Assembly (NCBI GenBank): GCA_963678675.1
Contig: OY783195.1
Coordinates: forward strand, 31,329,006-31,393,005
Direction: 5' to 3'
DNA: 64,000 nt
DNA from: Xiphydria camelus
Lineage: Eukaryota; Arthropoda; Insecta; Hymenoptera; Xiphydriidae
How positions within the stretch are numbered: position 1 is the first letter of the stretch; every line of letters starts with the position of its first letter. The notes beneath the pieces are model-generated. The model saw only the letters and a list, made by a program, of their open reading frames with translations, made no database searches and had not been told where the DNA came from. The position numbers were made by a program, and so were the translations under genes. Positions 23,217 through 34,002 of this stretch are shown one piece after another.

Positions 23217-24059
23217 TTTCCGTGTCTTATATATAATATATTATATATGCCAGTATTTCACTTGTAATAGAATGGCTCAATTTTTTAATATGATGTTCTG
23301 TAAAGGCAACAGTTAGTATTCCTGAGTGAAATATGCTAAAACATCTTCTAAATATATACATAAAAAGATAATTACAGTGCTATTTACTAAAAAAAAGAAA
23401 GTCGAGTTTGACAGCCCACTTTTGCAAGAGGAGTCTCTGAGACTCCACATCGGTGTTTATGAAACAAAAAAGGTACATCACCGGTTACGGGTTAAAAAAA
23501 GCATGCTCTTTTAACGGCTACACTTGCTCGATATGAGCATGCTACTTTTAAGCATGCTTTTAAATAAGCATGCTTAAAGCAAGCACTCGGATACACATGC
23601 TAGTTCCTCTAACAGGCTGTCCCAGTGCAGTGGAAAAGATGGAACACCAAGTGGCTATCCGTACAGAAGTGAAAAAAAATAACTGTATTACTTGCAATTC
23701 AATGCATACGAAATCTTCTATTGAAAGAGAAAAAAAAAGGAGGAATAGGAATATTCATCAAAGTTTCAATTGTTGAGATAGAGTAAAGAACTTCCTGCAT
23801 TTCACTCTTAAAATAATATACTTTTAAGAAAAAAAACAGTATTAAAACGAGTTTTGAAAAAAGTATATTTATTTTACAGTTTGAAGATATTAATTTTCAT
23901 GAAACTCGTACAATCAAATAGGTCGGTTTTGAACGTGTAAAATAAAGTGATAAAAACTTTTTATGAGAAAAATGTATATTTTATTACCATGGGGTCCACT
24001 GGACCCCGTGTGACCACTACGAATTAATAAATTATTAATAAATTGTCTGTCGCATATTC

Positions 24060-24083
24060 GCCCAAATGCTCTTCGCATTTGGG
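24060..24083. repeat. perfect short hairpin
   Basis: GCCCAAATGC, a short loop, then GCATTTGGGC. It lies in the GC-richer right interior of the 4.8-kb element. Confidence 0.8.
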
Positions 24084-24574
24084 CCGTAGACCGGTGTGAG
24101 GGAGAAATTCGACACTCCTCGGGCCCTTTGAGCCATAAATTAGATCCGGGAAAGTTCCTCATTGCCGCGGGGTCGAAGAGCGACCAGTACGTTCGAAAAC
24201 CCCCGAGCGACCGGAACAGCTCGCAAATAAAGTTAATGCATTGTTTGTTTTCCCTTACAAATTGGTATAATTTTATTCATCCTAAACCCACCACGCAAGA
24301 TTAATTTGGCGCGTAGTCCGTCGCGCAAAGACGGAACATTGTTTATTAGAATAGGTATTGCGGGAAACGACTTATTTCGATCCGTCCGTTAATTAACCTT
24401 TTCCGGAAAAGGTGTGCGACGGAACACAGACTCTAGTCTTTATGACTGTCGCGTCGTTTGACGGAAAGGATCGGAAGCGTTGAACCCCGTCCGCGACGGT
24501 CCCTGCCACATGTGGTCCCTGCCGGGCCCTGTTAAGTGGGCGGTAAGGCTCGGTGTGGCACGGATCCGTGCCAT

Positions 24575-25250
24575 TCATGGGGGGAAAGAAGGGTGAACGG
24601 CGCAGACATAGACTATATGTGTAGCACCAGCGGTTCTCCGGACGCACCAAGTAGTTGAAAAAGCAATTTTTTAAAACGCAGATATTTCAAAAATTACGCC
24701 AATTACAAAAAAATGACCCGAGTGTAATATGTAGGGAATTTAACTAACAAAATTATGGAACACAAAGAAGAAACATTAATTCAATATATCGAGAGATATC
24801 ATTTATTTACTTGACAGTTTTTAAACAATTGCATGAAGAAAAAAAATATAATTTTATTTAAAAAGTAGAGAACTTCTTAAGCAATTTAAAAAAAGAAGCA
24901 TTCGAAAATGTTAAATTTTCTATGTTTTACGATTTTTTTTTCCCCCCAACGTTCGCGCGGCTCTAGAGGGTGAACCGTGGGGAGTGGGGGTAAACTGTGT
25001 TAATCTTTTTTATAGAGAATTTTAAGCTCTACAATTTTGGATTTAAATTTTTTTCGATATCTCGCTTAGTTTTCGAGTTATTCTCGAATAACCCATTTTT
25101 ATGGTATTTGTTATTGTTTTTCAACCATAACCCGTGGAGGAAAAACCGTGATACTTCACCCAGAGCTTTATAAGGTCAAATGACAACGTTAAACCAAAAC
25201 GCAGGCTGGTTCTCAAAAAGTCGTATTTCAGAGCTTCGTTTACTGGACTA
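24575..25250 (-). repeat. right terminal inverted repeat of the 4.8-kb element
   Basis: Mirror of 20466-21156. Small differences include a gap in a CTTC-rich stretch and a changed base run beside the AGTGGGGGTAAA block. Confidence 0.88.
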
Positions 25251-26306
25251 TTATCAACGGCAAACACGCGCGCGACGCAGCTTCCTCGACGCGCGCCTCA
25301 AATAGAACGCAGCGGCGCTCCATCTGCGGCGTTTATAAATAGAACACGCCACGGGCGTGAAATTAGAGAAAATGCCCTTTAAAATTAGGCAGAAGTTCCT
25401 TGCCCCGGAGCGCGAGGTTCGATCCCGCCACGGAGAAGGGGCGAACGAGGAAGATGATCGACGCTGTACGAAATTTCGGGAATCCGAGTGCGAGAGAGGT
25501 GGGGAGGGGGTTACGATACGATGTCACGGCTGCATTTTCAAAAATCACTTTTCAGCTCGAAAATAAGACCGAAAGTGAGAAATGAAGAAAATATCATGCA
25601 AATGGTATCGTCGAAATTTGTCGAGTTTGCGGATAAAAGAGAAATTGCGAGGAAGCTGAAATTTTCCGGAATTTTTCGTACATTTCTTTTTCCGATCCAA
25701 GGTGGAAAAGCACATTTCACTACAGTACTTTCCCGTGAAGCATGCACTGTGAACGAATCGCATTAAATTTAATATAATTCTGTATAAAGCTTTTATCCGA
25801 TACGTGATTATAAATATTATCGTACTTCGTTGTAAAATGTATGAGGACAATTTCATAAGGAAATATATAATATCAATTTTCTCACAATTGCGTATTACAA
25901 AAAAGCTTCACGTGGCGGTGTATTAAAAATGCAAACTTTGTACAGCGTACATTCGGAAAAATGCCAAACATGGAATGATTCCGGGCACACACGCGCGCGC
26001 GCGCATATCGTTCGCGATTGAAGTGGCAGCTGCAGCGAGTGAAACGCGGGCAAGCGAATTTACGGCTCACGACTTCGAAGGATAAGAAACCACGCGGCCA
26101 TCTCGGTTCCGCGACGATGCGCGCATCTATGCATTCCGCGGCCCGTCTGATCCCGCCTGCACTCTAGGGATTAATTGGTAGATCAGCAGCGAGAGCGAGA
26201 GAGAAACCGAAACGGAGAGAGGGATGCCGAAGCACGGCTGCTAAAACGCATACCTACGAGATAAGAGATCGCGGATACGTCGAACGCGCATTATATTAGA
26301 CTGATG

Positions 26307-26370
26307 CATCGGAAAACAGTTTATTTGTGGTTATTATAATAAATGCTTCTTTGAATAAGGCGAAATGAAC
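26307..26370. mobile_element. MITE family G fragment cut by the assembly gap
   Basis: GGAAAACAGTTTATTTGTGG and AATGCTTCTTTGAATAAGGC resemble the left part of the element at 50362; the rest is lost in the run of N. Confidence 0.5.
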
Positions 26371-26570
26371 NNNNNNNNNNNNNNNNNNNNNNNNNNNNNN
26401 NNNNNNNNNNNNNNNNNNNNNNNNNNNNNNNNNNNNNNNNNNNNNNNNNNNNNNNNNNNNNNNNNNNNNNNNNNNNNNNNNNNNNNNNNNNNNNNNNNNN
26501 NNNNNNNNNNNNNNNNNNNNNNNNNNNNNNNNNNNNNNNNNNNNNNNNNNNNNNNNNNNNNNNNNNNNNN
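26371..26570. other. assembly gap (200 N) beside a GA microsatellite
   Basis: Exactly 200 N, a conventional placeholder, directly followed by (GA)9. The true length is unknown. The left edge cuts a MITE. Confidence 0.99.
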
Positions 26571-26754
26571 GAGAGAGAGAGAGAGAGACGGAGTGACGCG
26601 TTATACAGGGTAATGGGCGGCGAGCGGAGGAAACCATAGTAAACTCCGGCAATGCGAGGAGACGACTTATTCTGTCGCGCGCGAGTCGATCGATTACAGA
26701 GGGAGGCGAACGATAACGTGCGAATCGCGAACCCGCCAAAGGATATCTGTGGTA

Positions 26755-26973
26755 CTAAGTCAAAACCCGATATGTCAAGAAAAAGCGATTTTTTGCTTTT
26801 AATGTCAATATGTAAGGATATGATGGCAAAACCCGATATGGCTCCAAGTCACCTACAACTTGTAGGTTAACAAAACAATATTCCGATTACGCTCTACGCC
26901 CATTGAATTGGTCGGTGGTTTGAAGCGTCTCCTGAAAAATCAACTTTCTTGGCATATCGGGCTTTAACTTTAG
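26755..26973. mobile_element. MITE with CTAAGTCAAAACCCGATATG ends
   Basis: Left CTAAGTCAAAACCCGATATG pairs with right GGCATATCGGGCTTTAACTT..TAG, and TA flanks both sides (26753-26754 and 26974-26975). About 219 bp with no open frame. The AACCCGATATGGC motif occurs a third time inside. Confidence 0.75.
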
Positions 26974-27337
26974 TACCTATGTATATCCTCGTCTGTCGGC
27001 CCGAGGAACTCGGCGGGCACGCTTTCTAAAATTGATACGCGTCTACGCGAGAGTCGCGGGACCGCAGAAATCGATGACTCGACGTGTCGTGACGGCGGCC
27101 AATTACTACATCCACCGTTCGAATTAATGCTCGCTCCGCGAGAATTGAATCGGCGACGGCGAGTGTCGCGGCGCGTCGCTTACCGTTTCGCTCGCGCGAG
27201 GATCAAGGAAAGTACCTACTATACTCGTTGAATAAATACATAATTAATCCCGTAGTCGTATACGTGATGCAAAGGAGGCTCGACCCGAGCAGCGGCGAGT
27301 GTAAATTGACTCGATTTCGTAGTCATCTTGGAAACTA

Positions 27338-27553
27338 AACTGAGAAAAAAAATCGTTTAATTTGGTGTTCCAGTCGGCTAACTGAATATACAGTTATCTC
27401 AACGAATATGTGATTCGAGTAACTAAAACTTTGTTGAAGTAACTTGATACTCAACGCTGCCTCGATTAAATATTTGTTCAATTAACGGTGTACTTAATTG
27501 ACCGCTCGTAATCTCAAAAGTTCGCTGAATCAAATGATTTTGTTTTCTCAGTG
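27338..27553. mobile_element. mariner-type MITE, ACTGAGAAAAAAAATCG ends
   Basis: 216 bp flanked by TA at 27336-27337 and 27554-27555. It runs from ACTGAGAAAAAAAATCGTTT to TGATTTTGTTTTCTCAGTG. Internal sequence differs from the other families. Confidence 0.8.
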
Positions 27554-28126
27554 TATACGCACTCTTCTCCCATCGACCATCGTTCGTCGATATTACGAGT
27601 GCGTTGAGTGGATTTTACTCCATTATTCCGACACCACCGTCGCGTCGAGAATCTCGCTGATTTTCACAGGCTGCGGGCCTCGAACGCCGTTCGACTCGTC
27701 AACGTCGATCGAGCCTGTGCAGCGGTGGCTTCGCGACGCATCGATAGACTTTTCGGCGTCAACGAGAATTTTCTAACGCTCCTCGGAACTCGCTACGAAC
27801 GAACGAGCAGAGAGTTCTCATTTTTAGTGCACGTTCCATTGTACTCTGATAACGAATAGAGGTGAACGCGAGACACTGTATGAAACATTCCAATTACCTC
27901 GTCTGACGTCACTACGCGTACGAGAACGGAACGAGCTCAAAGCTACTTCTCCTTCGTCGAGCGGTGGCTCGTTGGAAAAACGAGTCCACGTGCCAAGGGC
28001 ACATCGTAAAGTGTTCTCGCAACGGAGGAGCTCGGCGGCGAATCTCGCTCATCCTCGACGCGTTAGACGCACGGTGGAATCGAAACGCCTCTCGCCGCGG
28101 ATTCGAGAGCACTCGCGCCAGATTTA

Positions 28127-28338
28127 CACCGAGAAAAAGGATTGGTAATGTTGACCAAAACTTTGGTCGATGCGGGAACAACGAAACTTTTGGTTACGAC
28201 AAATAAATGTCGGTTGCGGCAATGTTGTAATATTTGTATCGCGACGACGAACGTTTGGTTGTTATAGAAATATCTCGTTATCCCCCCGTGTATCAAGCAA
28301 AGCTCGGTTGACATTATGTACCGAGTAATTGTTCTCGG
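28127..28338. mobile_element. mariner-type MITE, family C, copy 2
   Basis: Begins CACCGAGAAAAAGGATTGGT after TA (28125-28126) and ends TTGTTCTCGG before TA. Internal GTTGACCAAAACTTTGGTCG matches family C. Confidence 0.78.
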
Positions 28339-28935
28339 TATGTACATAAGCCATGTACCTACCGCGCGCGAAGATCGTCCTCGCGTAAACGATTCTCGCT
28401 TCATCCCGCGCGTAGCAATTGGATCGACTTTCCGCGAAACGAAAGTATCCCACGAAATTCCTGGATAAAAGCTCCAGACCGAGATGGAACGCTGCCAAGA
28501 AATACCGAAGCGCGCCGCGCGTCAAACGTTTAACGAGCGAGGCGCGCGACTGTGCAACTAAACGAGAACGTCGTCGGGTCGACGACGACCCGCGGAGATG
28601 CGTGTTAAAAAATCGATCTCTTTCGAAATTCTAGTCGAAACGCTCGCGCCCGTTACCGGTTCCCTCCCCCAGCCACATCCAGCTGTGTACACACCGCGCG
28701 ATACGCGCAGTCACCTCCCACGCGCGTGTAAGTAGGTGTGCAACCCGGTGCTGCGTTTCCTTCACGGCGCCAGGCTCTTCACCGTTGATAACGACGAGGC
28801 ACGGCTACTCGTCGCGCCTTCCCAGCCCCGCGATACGCGCCGCCGAGCGCAGGACGGATTTGGATCGCCGGCGCAGTCGCCGTGACCCCCGACCGTGGCG
28901 GGAGACTCGAGTTGACGCGGTATACGACGAAAGAC

Positions 28936-29055
28936 TAGAAATGAAGGCGAAAGGAAATTAACGGGGGAGTCGGAAACGTTGTATCGAGGGGTTAGCGCGA
29001 CAGCTACAACGTCGACGACGAATTCACGCTTTCGCGATCATTTATTTGGTCGGAC
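28936..29055 (+). repeat. diverged local duplication, copy 1
   Basis: AAGGCGAAAGGAAATTAA near 28944 and CTTTCGCGATCATTTATTTG then GTCGGACGACGACG are found again in the same order at 30505-30640. Confidence 0.65.
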
Positions 29056-29160
29056 GACGACGACGACGACACGTCCAGAGGAACGAGAGGTTGGTTCACG
29101 GTCCTGGTAAATCAATGAGGGGCGCGCGTGACTTATAACGAGCCGCCGTCGTCTCGTACG

Positions 29161-29422
29161 TAAAAAGGATTCGGTTAAAATGACGAAACGCATCTGTAGT
29201 TTGACGCGTTTAGTCATTCCAGTCAAAATACTGGTCAGTTGAATCAAACGTCCAATTGTCACGACCAAATGTCGTTACAGTCGTTCCGACCAAACGTTTG
29301 GTCATTCCGACCGAAAAGTGATCAATGTAGCCAAACACAGATGGAGAGGATCCGTATTTCACCAAACGGTTTGGTCACCATTTAGACGATTTTGATTGGA
29401 TCGACTAAGTTATTTTTCCTCG
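29161..29422. mobile_element. mariner-type MITE, family D, copy 1
   Basis: Internal GGTTAAAATGACGAAACGCA, then repeated CATTCCGACCAAACG-type units, then GGATCCGTATTTCACCAAAC. The same order of blocks is seen at 39785, 42778 (reversed), 50315 and 54357. Ends are degenerate. Confidence 0.65.
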
Positions 29423-29663
29423 CTCACGCCTATTTCGAGGCCCTGTTCAGCCTACTTTTAGACCGTAAGGTGGCGTTTTTCCCGCGTGACACCGAGCGGG
29501 AGTCCGCAGGTAGTTAAAAAAGTAGGTACTTTACTCAGACTGGCGCGATTGCTTAGTCCGAAGTGGGTTTTTTTTTCAAACTGATGAACGCCACGTGAAA
29601 TGAGCCGTGTATACTTCTGGTTTTTTTTCTTGAAAGAAATGGGCATTCGTGAGAAAAAATAGT

Positions 29664-29933
29664 ATATCGTCGGCTAAATGTGTTAACCTGCTCTAACTCC
29701 GTATTTTACGATTTTAAGATGCTTTGATACTCGACAACTTCATGGCTAGGCTAGACGAAATAATTTACATACATTTTATTTAAAAAAAAATGGTTAGACA
29801 AATACTGACAACTATTGTGTTAAAATCCGTTGTCATATACGAACTTTTGTATTGATCAAGACAGTTTTTTTTCTCGCTCCTGAAAATCTGACTTCATATG
29901 AGTCAGCAGGTTAACATATTTAGCCGACGATAT
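29664..29933. mobile_element. 270-bp MITE with ATATCGTCGGCTAAATGTGT arms
   Basis: Left arm ATATCGTCGGCTAAATGTGT..TAACCTGCT pairs with right arm AGCAGGTTAACATATTTAGC..CGACGATAT over about 29 bp. The right end is directly followed by a second, smaller palindrome. Confidence 0.78.
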
Positions 29934-30035
29934 GTCATTCGGCTGAAATCCTCGGATTTTTAAGACTGTAAGTGTACACTTTTTTTAATTAAACACGGTC
30001 TAAAAAAGCCTCGGATTTCCGCCTAATGACATAAG
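29930..30035. mobile_element. adjacent hairpin, ATGTCATTCGGCTGAAATCC arms
   Basis: ATGTCATTCGGCTGAAATCC..TCGG pairs with CCTCGGATTTCCGCCTAATG..ACAT, separated by about 55 bp. It abuts the element at 29664-29933. Confidence 0.65.
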
Positions 30036-30504
30036 ATATTATACTAATTCTCAGCGCATCGCTACACGAGGGGTCACGGGCGACATTCGTAATTCCTCGG
30101 CCGGTTCGTGCGGAACTACGAGTACATTATTTGTCCAAATGTTCGTACGACACCGCGCGAGCATCGACGATCGCGAGCCAAGTTTCCTTCGAGTTTCTTT
30201 TCCGAGGAAAAGCCAGCGCACGTAACGGAAGAGCGATAAGCGTCTCTCGCGATCATTAGTTCGGTCGAAAGACGAGACCCGGAGGCGAGCGATTCGTCAT
30301 ACGACGAAATAAACGGGCGGAGACGCAAATTCCCAGAGTCACGCGCGACTGCGCAATCTGATTCGCGACAAATCACCCCGCGAAAAGGGTAGGTGTACCC
30401 CGTAATGGATCGGATTCCGAGGAATTCGACCGCTTTCGACGTTAACTTCCACGCGTTTCTCTTCGCGTCTCGCCCCGCGCTCTCGTTTCCTCCGCGAGGA
30501 GATT

Positions 30505-30640
30505 AGAAATTAAGGCGAAAGGAAATTAAGAAGGGCGTCGAAACATCGCGTCGACCCTCCGCGGGGGTGGCTCCGACCTACGCGCCGGGACGACAACGCG
30601 AAATAACTTTCGCGATCATTTATTTAGTCGGACGACGACG
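30505..30640 (+). repeat. diverged local duplication, copy 2
   Basis: Same two blocks as 28936-29055 in the same orientation, with a different filler between them. Confidence 0.65.
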
Positions 30641-31107
30641 GTGCTCGTGCATCCCAGGGGTTGGTCTCCCCCCGCTTAACAGGCGGAGGGGGTCGAATTC
30701 CTCGAGTCACGTGCGCTGCCCCGGCCTGGCGGGATTTTGAGGGTTGCGCGCGCGCGCGCGCGTGTGTCGTTTGTCACGATTTCTCCCCGCGATGCTCCCG
30801 GGCCGCGCTACCCTCGATGTTCGTCCTGCGACCCCTCGAACGCACCGATCTCGTCCGAGCACCGAGACACGCGAGCGAGCGCGTGTCCCCGGGGCGTGCG
30901 ACGAACACATACCTACTCGTAAATTCATACGCCGTGAAATTTGTACCGTCGAGACGCCTGCGACTCGCGCCACGGTAACACGGCATTGTTGCGAGGAAAT
31001 TTGCGGGGTTTCGATTCTCACACTGATCGCCTGACTTCAACGGGGGCAAGATTTCGTAAATTGTAACGCGCGGTGGTCGATGGCGATCAGCGCTGCGGCT
31101 GACACAA

Positions 31108-31336
31108 CACGGAGAAAAATAAGTTACGAATCCAAGTAAGTACCTAAATGGTTTTCTTCGCACTATTCGTGTCGACGACGGTTCACACTTGAGTCGAGTG
31201 ATGCTTGTTTGGATTGAAGAGAATTGATCGAATCTCAGCTTCGATCCACTTGACTCAAGTAAACCATCGACACTTGTAGTGCCGAGAAAACCATTTGCTT
31301 GGAGAGAGATTCGCTATTTACATATTGTTCTCAGTG
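31108..31336. mobile_element. mariner-type MITE, CACGGAGAAAAATAAG ends
   Basis: CACGGAGAAAAATAAGTTAC at the left and ATATTGTTCTCAGTG at the right. It has internal inverted segments around AAATGGTTTTC and GAAAACCATTTGC. Confidence 0.72.
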
Positions 31337-31349
31337 AACACGTGACGGT

Positions 31350-31560
31350 ACGAGAAAAATGACGAGTAATATTGACCGAACGTTAGTTGTCACGGGAACG
31401 ATATTTTCACCGCGAAACAAAATGTTTGGTCATCACGACGAAATATTTTAGAAACCCTATTACGATGTCGTAACCAACAGTTTTGCGGTCGCGATAAAAA
31501 TATTTCCTTGCTTCTCCATGTCGACGAAACTTTGGTCAACACTGCTGATCATTTTTCTCG
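31350..31560. mobile_element. mariner-type MITE, family C, copy 3
   Basis: CGAGAAAAATGACGAGTAAT at the left mirrors CTGATCATTTTTCTCG at the right. Internal sequence with AATATTGACCGAACGTTAG and AAACTTTGGTCAACACTG matches family C. Confidence 0.78.
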
Positions 31561-32234
31561 GTATAGTTATCCCGAGCAACGACAATCGCGTCGGTATTCA
31601 TCTACGAAGATGATAATACGAGTTACTTCTAGCGCACCTCGCGCGTCGTATTGCGATAACTCGCGACGCGCGAGGGGCGAATTTCGGACGTCGGGGGAAA
31701 ATTGGACGGCGCGCGATTCCCGCAGGGTCGGTGGAGAGGCGGAAGGCGAATAAGCGGCGCGCGTCCACATTCCAACGTCCCGTGTTTCGCGGCCGGGAGT
31801 GCATCAAAACGAGAAGTGCAAATAGAACGGGACCGCGCGCGCGCGCGCGCACGCGGCGTCGCTTCCGGGGAGAGAGCGCGAGAGAGAATTGCCCGCGACC
31901 GACCCCACTCGTTCGAATGGACCGTGGATAGGAGGAGAGTGCGTGCGCGCGGTGAACGCGGCGGGACACTCTCATCGCGCGCCGTGCCGAAAACACGTTC
32001 GGCCGATTGCCGGCCGCGATGCGCGCGTCAAGCGTCGGATCCTCCGAGAAATCGCGTCACCGTCGATTCGATCGGGATCGTTTTTCCACTGTCAATTCGT
32101 TTCGCGCGATCGAGTGGACGCCGGGGGATGACGTTTTGACGGGAGGGCGACGAATTTTTCGCCGAGATCGACGACCCGTCCTGATAAAGCCCGGCGATGC
32201 GATGGCGCGATGGTACAAGTTTTTCATACTTTCG

Positions 32235-32310
32235 GAGAATAGAAATGAGGAGAGAAGAAGAAGCATTTATTTTGCTCTAGGGCCGCAGAGGCCCTCTGAG
32301 AGCACGCCAA
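32235..32310 (-). mobile_element. LINE-like 3' end with terminal hairpin, copy c
   Basis: Read on the minus strand: GCTCTCAGAGGGCCTCTGCG..GCCCTAGAGC, then AAAATAAATGCTTCTTCTTC. The hairpin is at 32303-32274. It shares the tail with copies at 45012, 48879 and 58658. Probably the 3' end of a non-LTR retrotransposon; no reverse transcriptase is present. Confidence 0.6.
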
Positions 32311-32775
32311 TAGGTCAGAACGAATGAATAACAAAGAAAGCAACTAAGAGAGTAGGTAAACGAGTGAAAAGAGGTAAAGTAAATCTAGGATGCTCGGGAA
32401 AAAGAGTACAAGTCAAAAAATGGTACTGCTCGGGAAACACCTTTATTTGTTTATATTGAAACACAAACTGTGTTGAAAAAATGTATAAAATGAAAATAAC
32501 ACCTCATAAGAACCGTTAAATGCATGTAGCACACAAATATCTCTAGGAAAGTAGAAGAAAGCGACTTATCTCATATTGACCATTTTTTGACTCATACTCT
32601 TTTTTCCCAGGCATCCTAGAAATAATAGATAATAGAACGGCCTCTAGACTAAGGAAATAAGGTAAATAAAAAATTTTTACAAAACAAATAATACAGACTA
32701 GAGAGAGAGGGGAGAGAGAGAGAGCGATTACGGCTAGCTCGAAAAAAATTACTTCCACTCGGTTTAAACGATGCA

Positions 32776-32793
32776 GGGGGGGGGGGGGGGGGG
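32776..32793. repeat. G homopolymer, 18 bases
   Basis: Uninterrupted G run on the plus strand. Confidence 0.95.
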
Positions 32794-33448
32794 CGACGTA
32801 CGCTCGGGGTCTCCGATGACACCGCGTCGTTAATTCCGCCCGTAAAATCCGAAACCGTCGCGTGTATTATTCCGGGTCGAGTGATACGCGTTTACCGCGT
32901 CTCCTCCGCGATATTTCCGCGTCGACTCCGCGAGATTCGAACGTCGGTTGACGCTCCTTTTTATCGATATTCAGAGTACGATACTACTCGTGTACGGGGA
33001 GGAATAAAACGGATGATATTCTCGTACGCGTTTACAGATATACATGTATATCTACACACGGAACGACGATAATAATTAAAAACTCTTTGTCGCAATCAAC
33101 GCGTCGCGCTATACCTACTGCATTACAGGGATGCACACCGCGCGCGCGGCGCCATACCTGAGTTTCACGTCTCGCGTCGTAACGAGAGAGAGAGAGACAG
33201 AGAGAGCTCGACCTCGTCGGCTCGAGCGAATAAAACTCTCATCGTACATTCCCTTTTGTTTGTCCCGGTTATTCATTTGATCCGCGATTAGAGGGACTAT
33301 TTTCGCGGGTATCGTGTTATCTCGCGAGGGCGCCGACCGCGCCGCGAAAGGCGCGGAATGACAGGGCCAGGCGGTCCGGCGGCCACCGCAGGCCCGCGAG
33401 TTCGCCGGGTAATTACAAGCTTCCTCGACACCCTGTACGCTCTCCGCA

Positions 33449-33463
33449 CCCCCCCCCCCCCCC
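33449..33463. repeat. C homopolymer, 15 bases
   Basis: Uninterrupted C run about 650 bp from the G run at 32776. Confidence 0.95.
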
Positions 33464-33795
33464 GACGGCTCCCTCCTGCGTGGCTTGCGGCGCGTTCCAC
33501 TCCGACGTATGCACCCGGGGGCAGGGATAACGCGAAGTATTAACGCGCTCTCTCGACCACTCTCGCGTCGAGTTTCGTCAGGATGTTCAAAGGAAAAGGC
33601 TCACTTTTATATCCCTGCATTAGCCTACCCCGTCGGTTCTCCCGTAGATACGGCTCGACTACCACTACTACTATATTACACCTGCGACTGCCTAATTATA
33701 TCGCGCGCACGTTTCAAAACAAGTGTTCCGTCGGCCTTTTTCATCGTCGTTCACGCGTACTCTATACCTACTACGCGGGTGCGGCTCGCCGTACA

Positions 33796-34000
33796 CACTG
33801 AGAAAAAAAAAAGATTAAAAATTATTCCGTTAGAAGGATAATAATCTGAGCACACGAAAGGTAAAATAGATAAAAAATTATCCTAAGGAAGGTTAAATTT
33901 TATACCTACCCTGGGGAAGAATAATTTTTTATCTGTTTTACCTATCGTACTCAGATTATCCTTCTAACGGAATAATTTTTAATCTTTTTTTTTTTCAGTG
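33796..34000. mobile_element. mariner-type palindromic MITE, family B, copy 1
   Basis: Palindrome with arms AATTATTCCGTTAGAAGGAT and CACTGAG ends. TA follows directly at 34001; on the left TA is two bases further out. The same family is at 55511. Confidence 0.85.
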
Positions 34001-34002
34001 TA

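Larger units (their letters stand above)
20466..25250. mobile_element. 4785-bp element with about 690-bp terminal inverted repeats
   Basis: The left arm 20466 to about 21156 is repeated, inverted and nearly identical, at about 24575-25250. Ends are TAGTCCAGTAAACGAAGCTC, and both flanks carry TTA (20463-20465 and 25251-25253). A 3-bp TTA duplication is known for PIF/Harbinger, but such long arms are not typical of that group, so the superfamily is open. The interior is AT-rich, contains a small spliced acidic reading frame on the minus strand (23216-22911), an internal hairpin element (21549-21690) and a short perfect hairpin at 24060-24083, and no complete transposase that I can recognise. 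High arm identity suggests recent activity or gene conversion between arms. Confidence 0.88.
31561..33795. other. CpG-rich DNA, no gene seen apart from a LINE-like 3' end
   Basis: Long CG-alternating runs, for example around 31831-31853, produce overlapping arginine-rich frames on all strands, which is a composition effect. One LINE-like end (32235) and two G/C homopolymers (32776, 33449) are the only features recognised. Confidence 0.4.

Noticed and set aside
23570..23776. Cys-containing plus-strand frame in the 4.8-kb element, thought to be a piggyBac C-terminal zinc finger
   Set aside because: Only a CITC pair is present; the other Cys/His positions of that domain do not follow, and the target duplication is TTA rather than TTAA.
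25390..25440. tRNA-like B box (GGTTCGATCCC)
   Set aside because: No matching A box, acceptor stem or anticodon arm can be folded around it.
31830..31860. Alternating CG run as a Z-DNA or regulatory site
   Set aside because: Similar CG and GT runs are found throughout the window and reflect base composition; nothing singles this one out.
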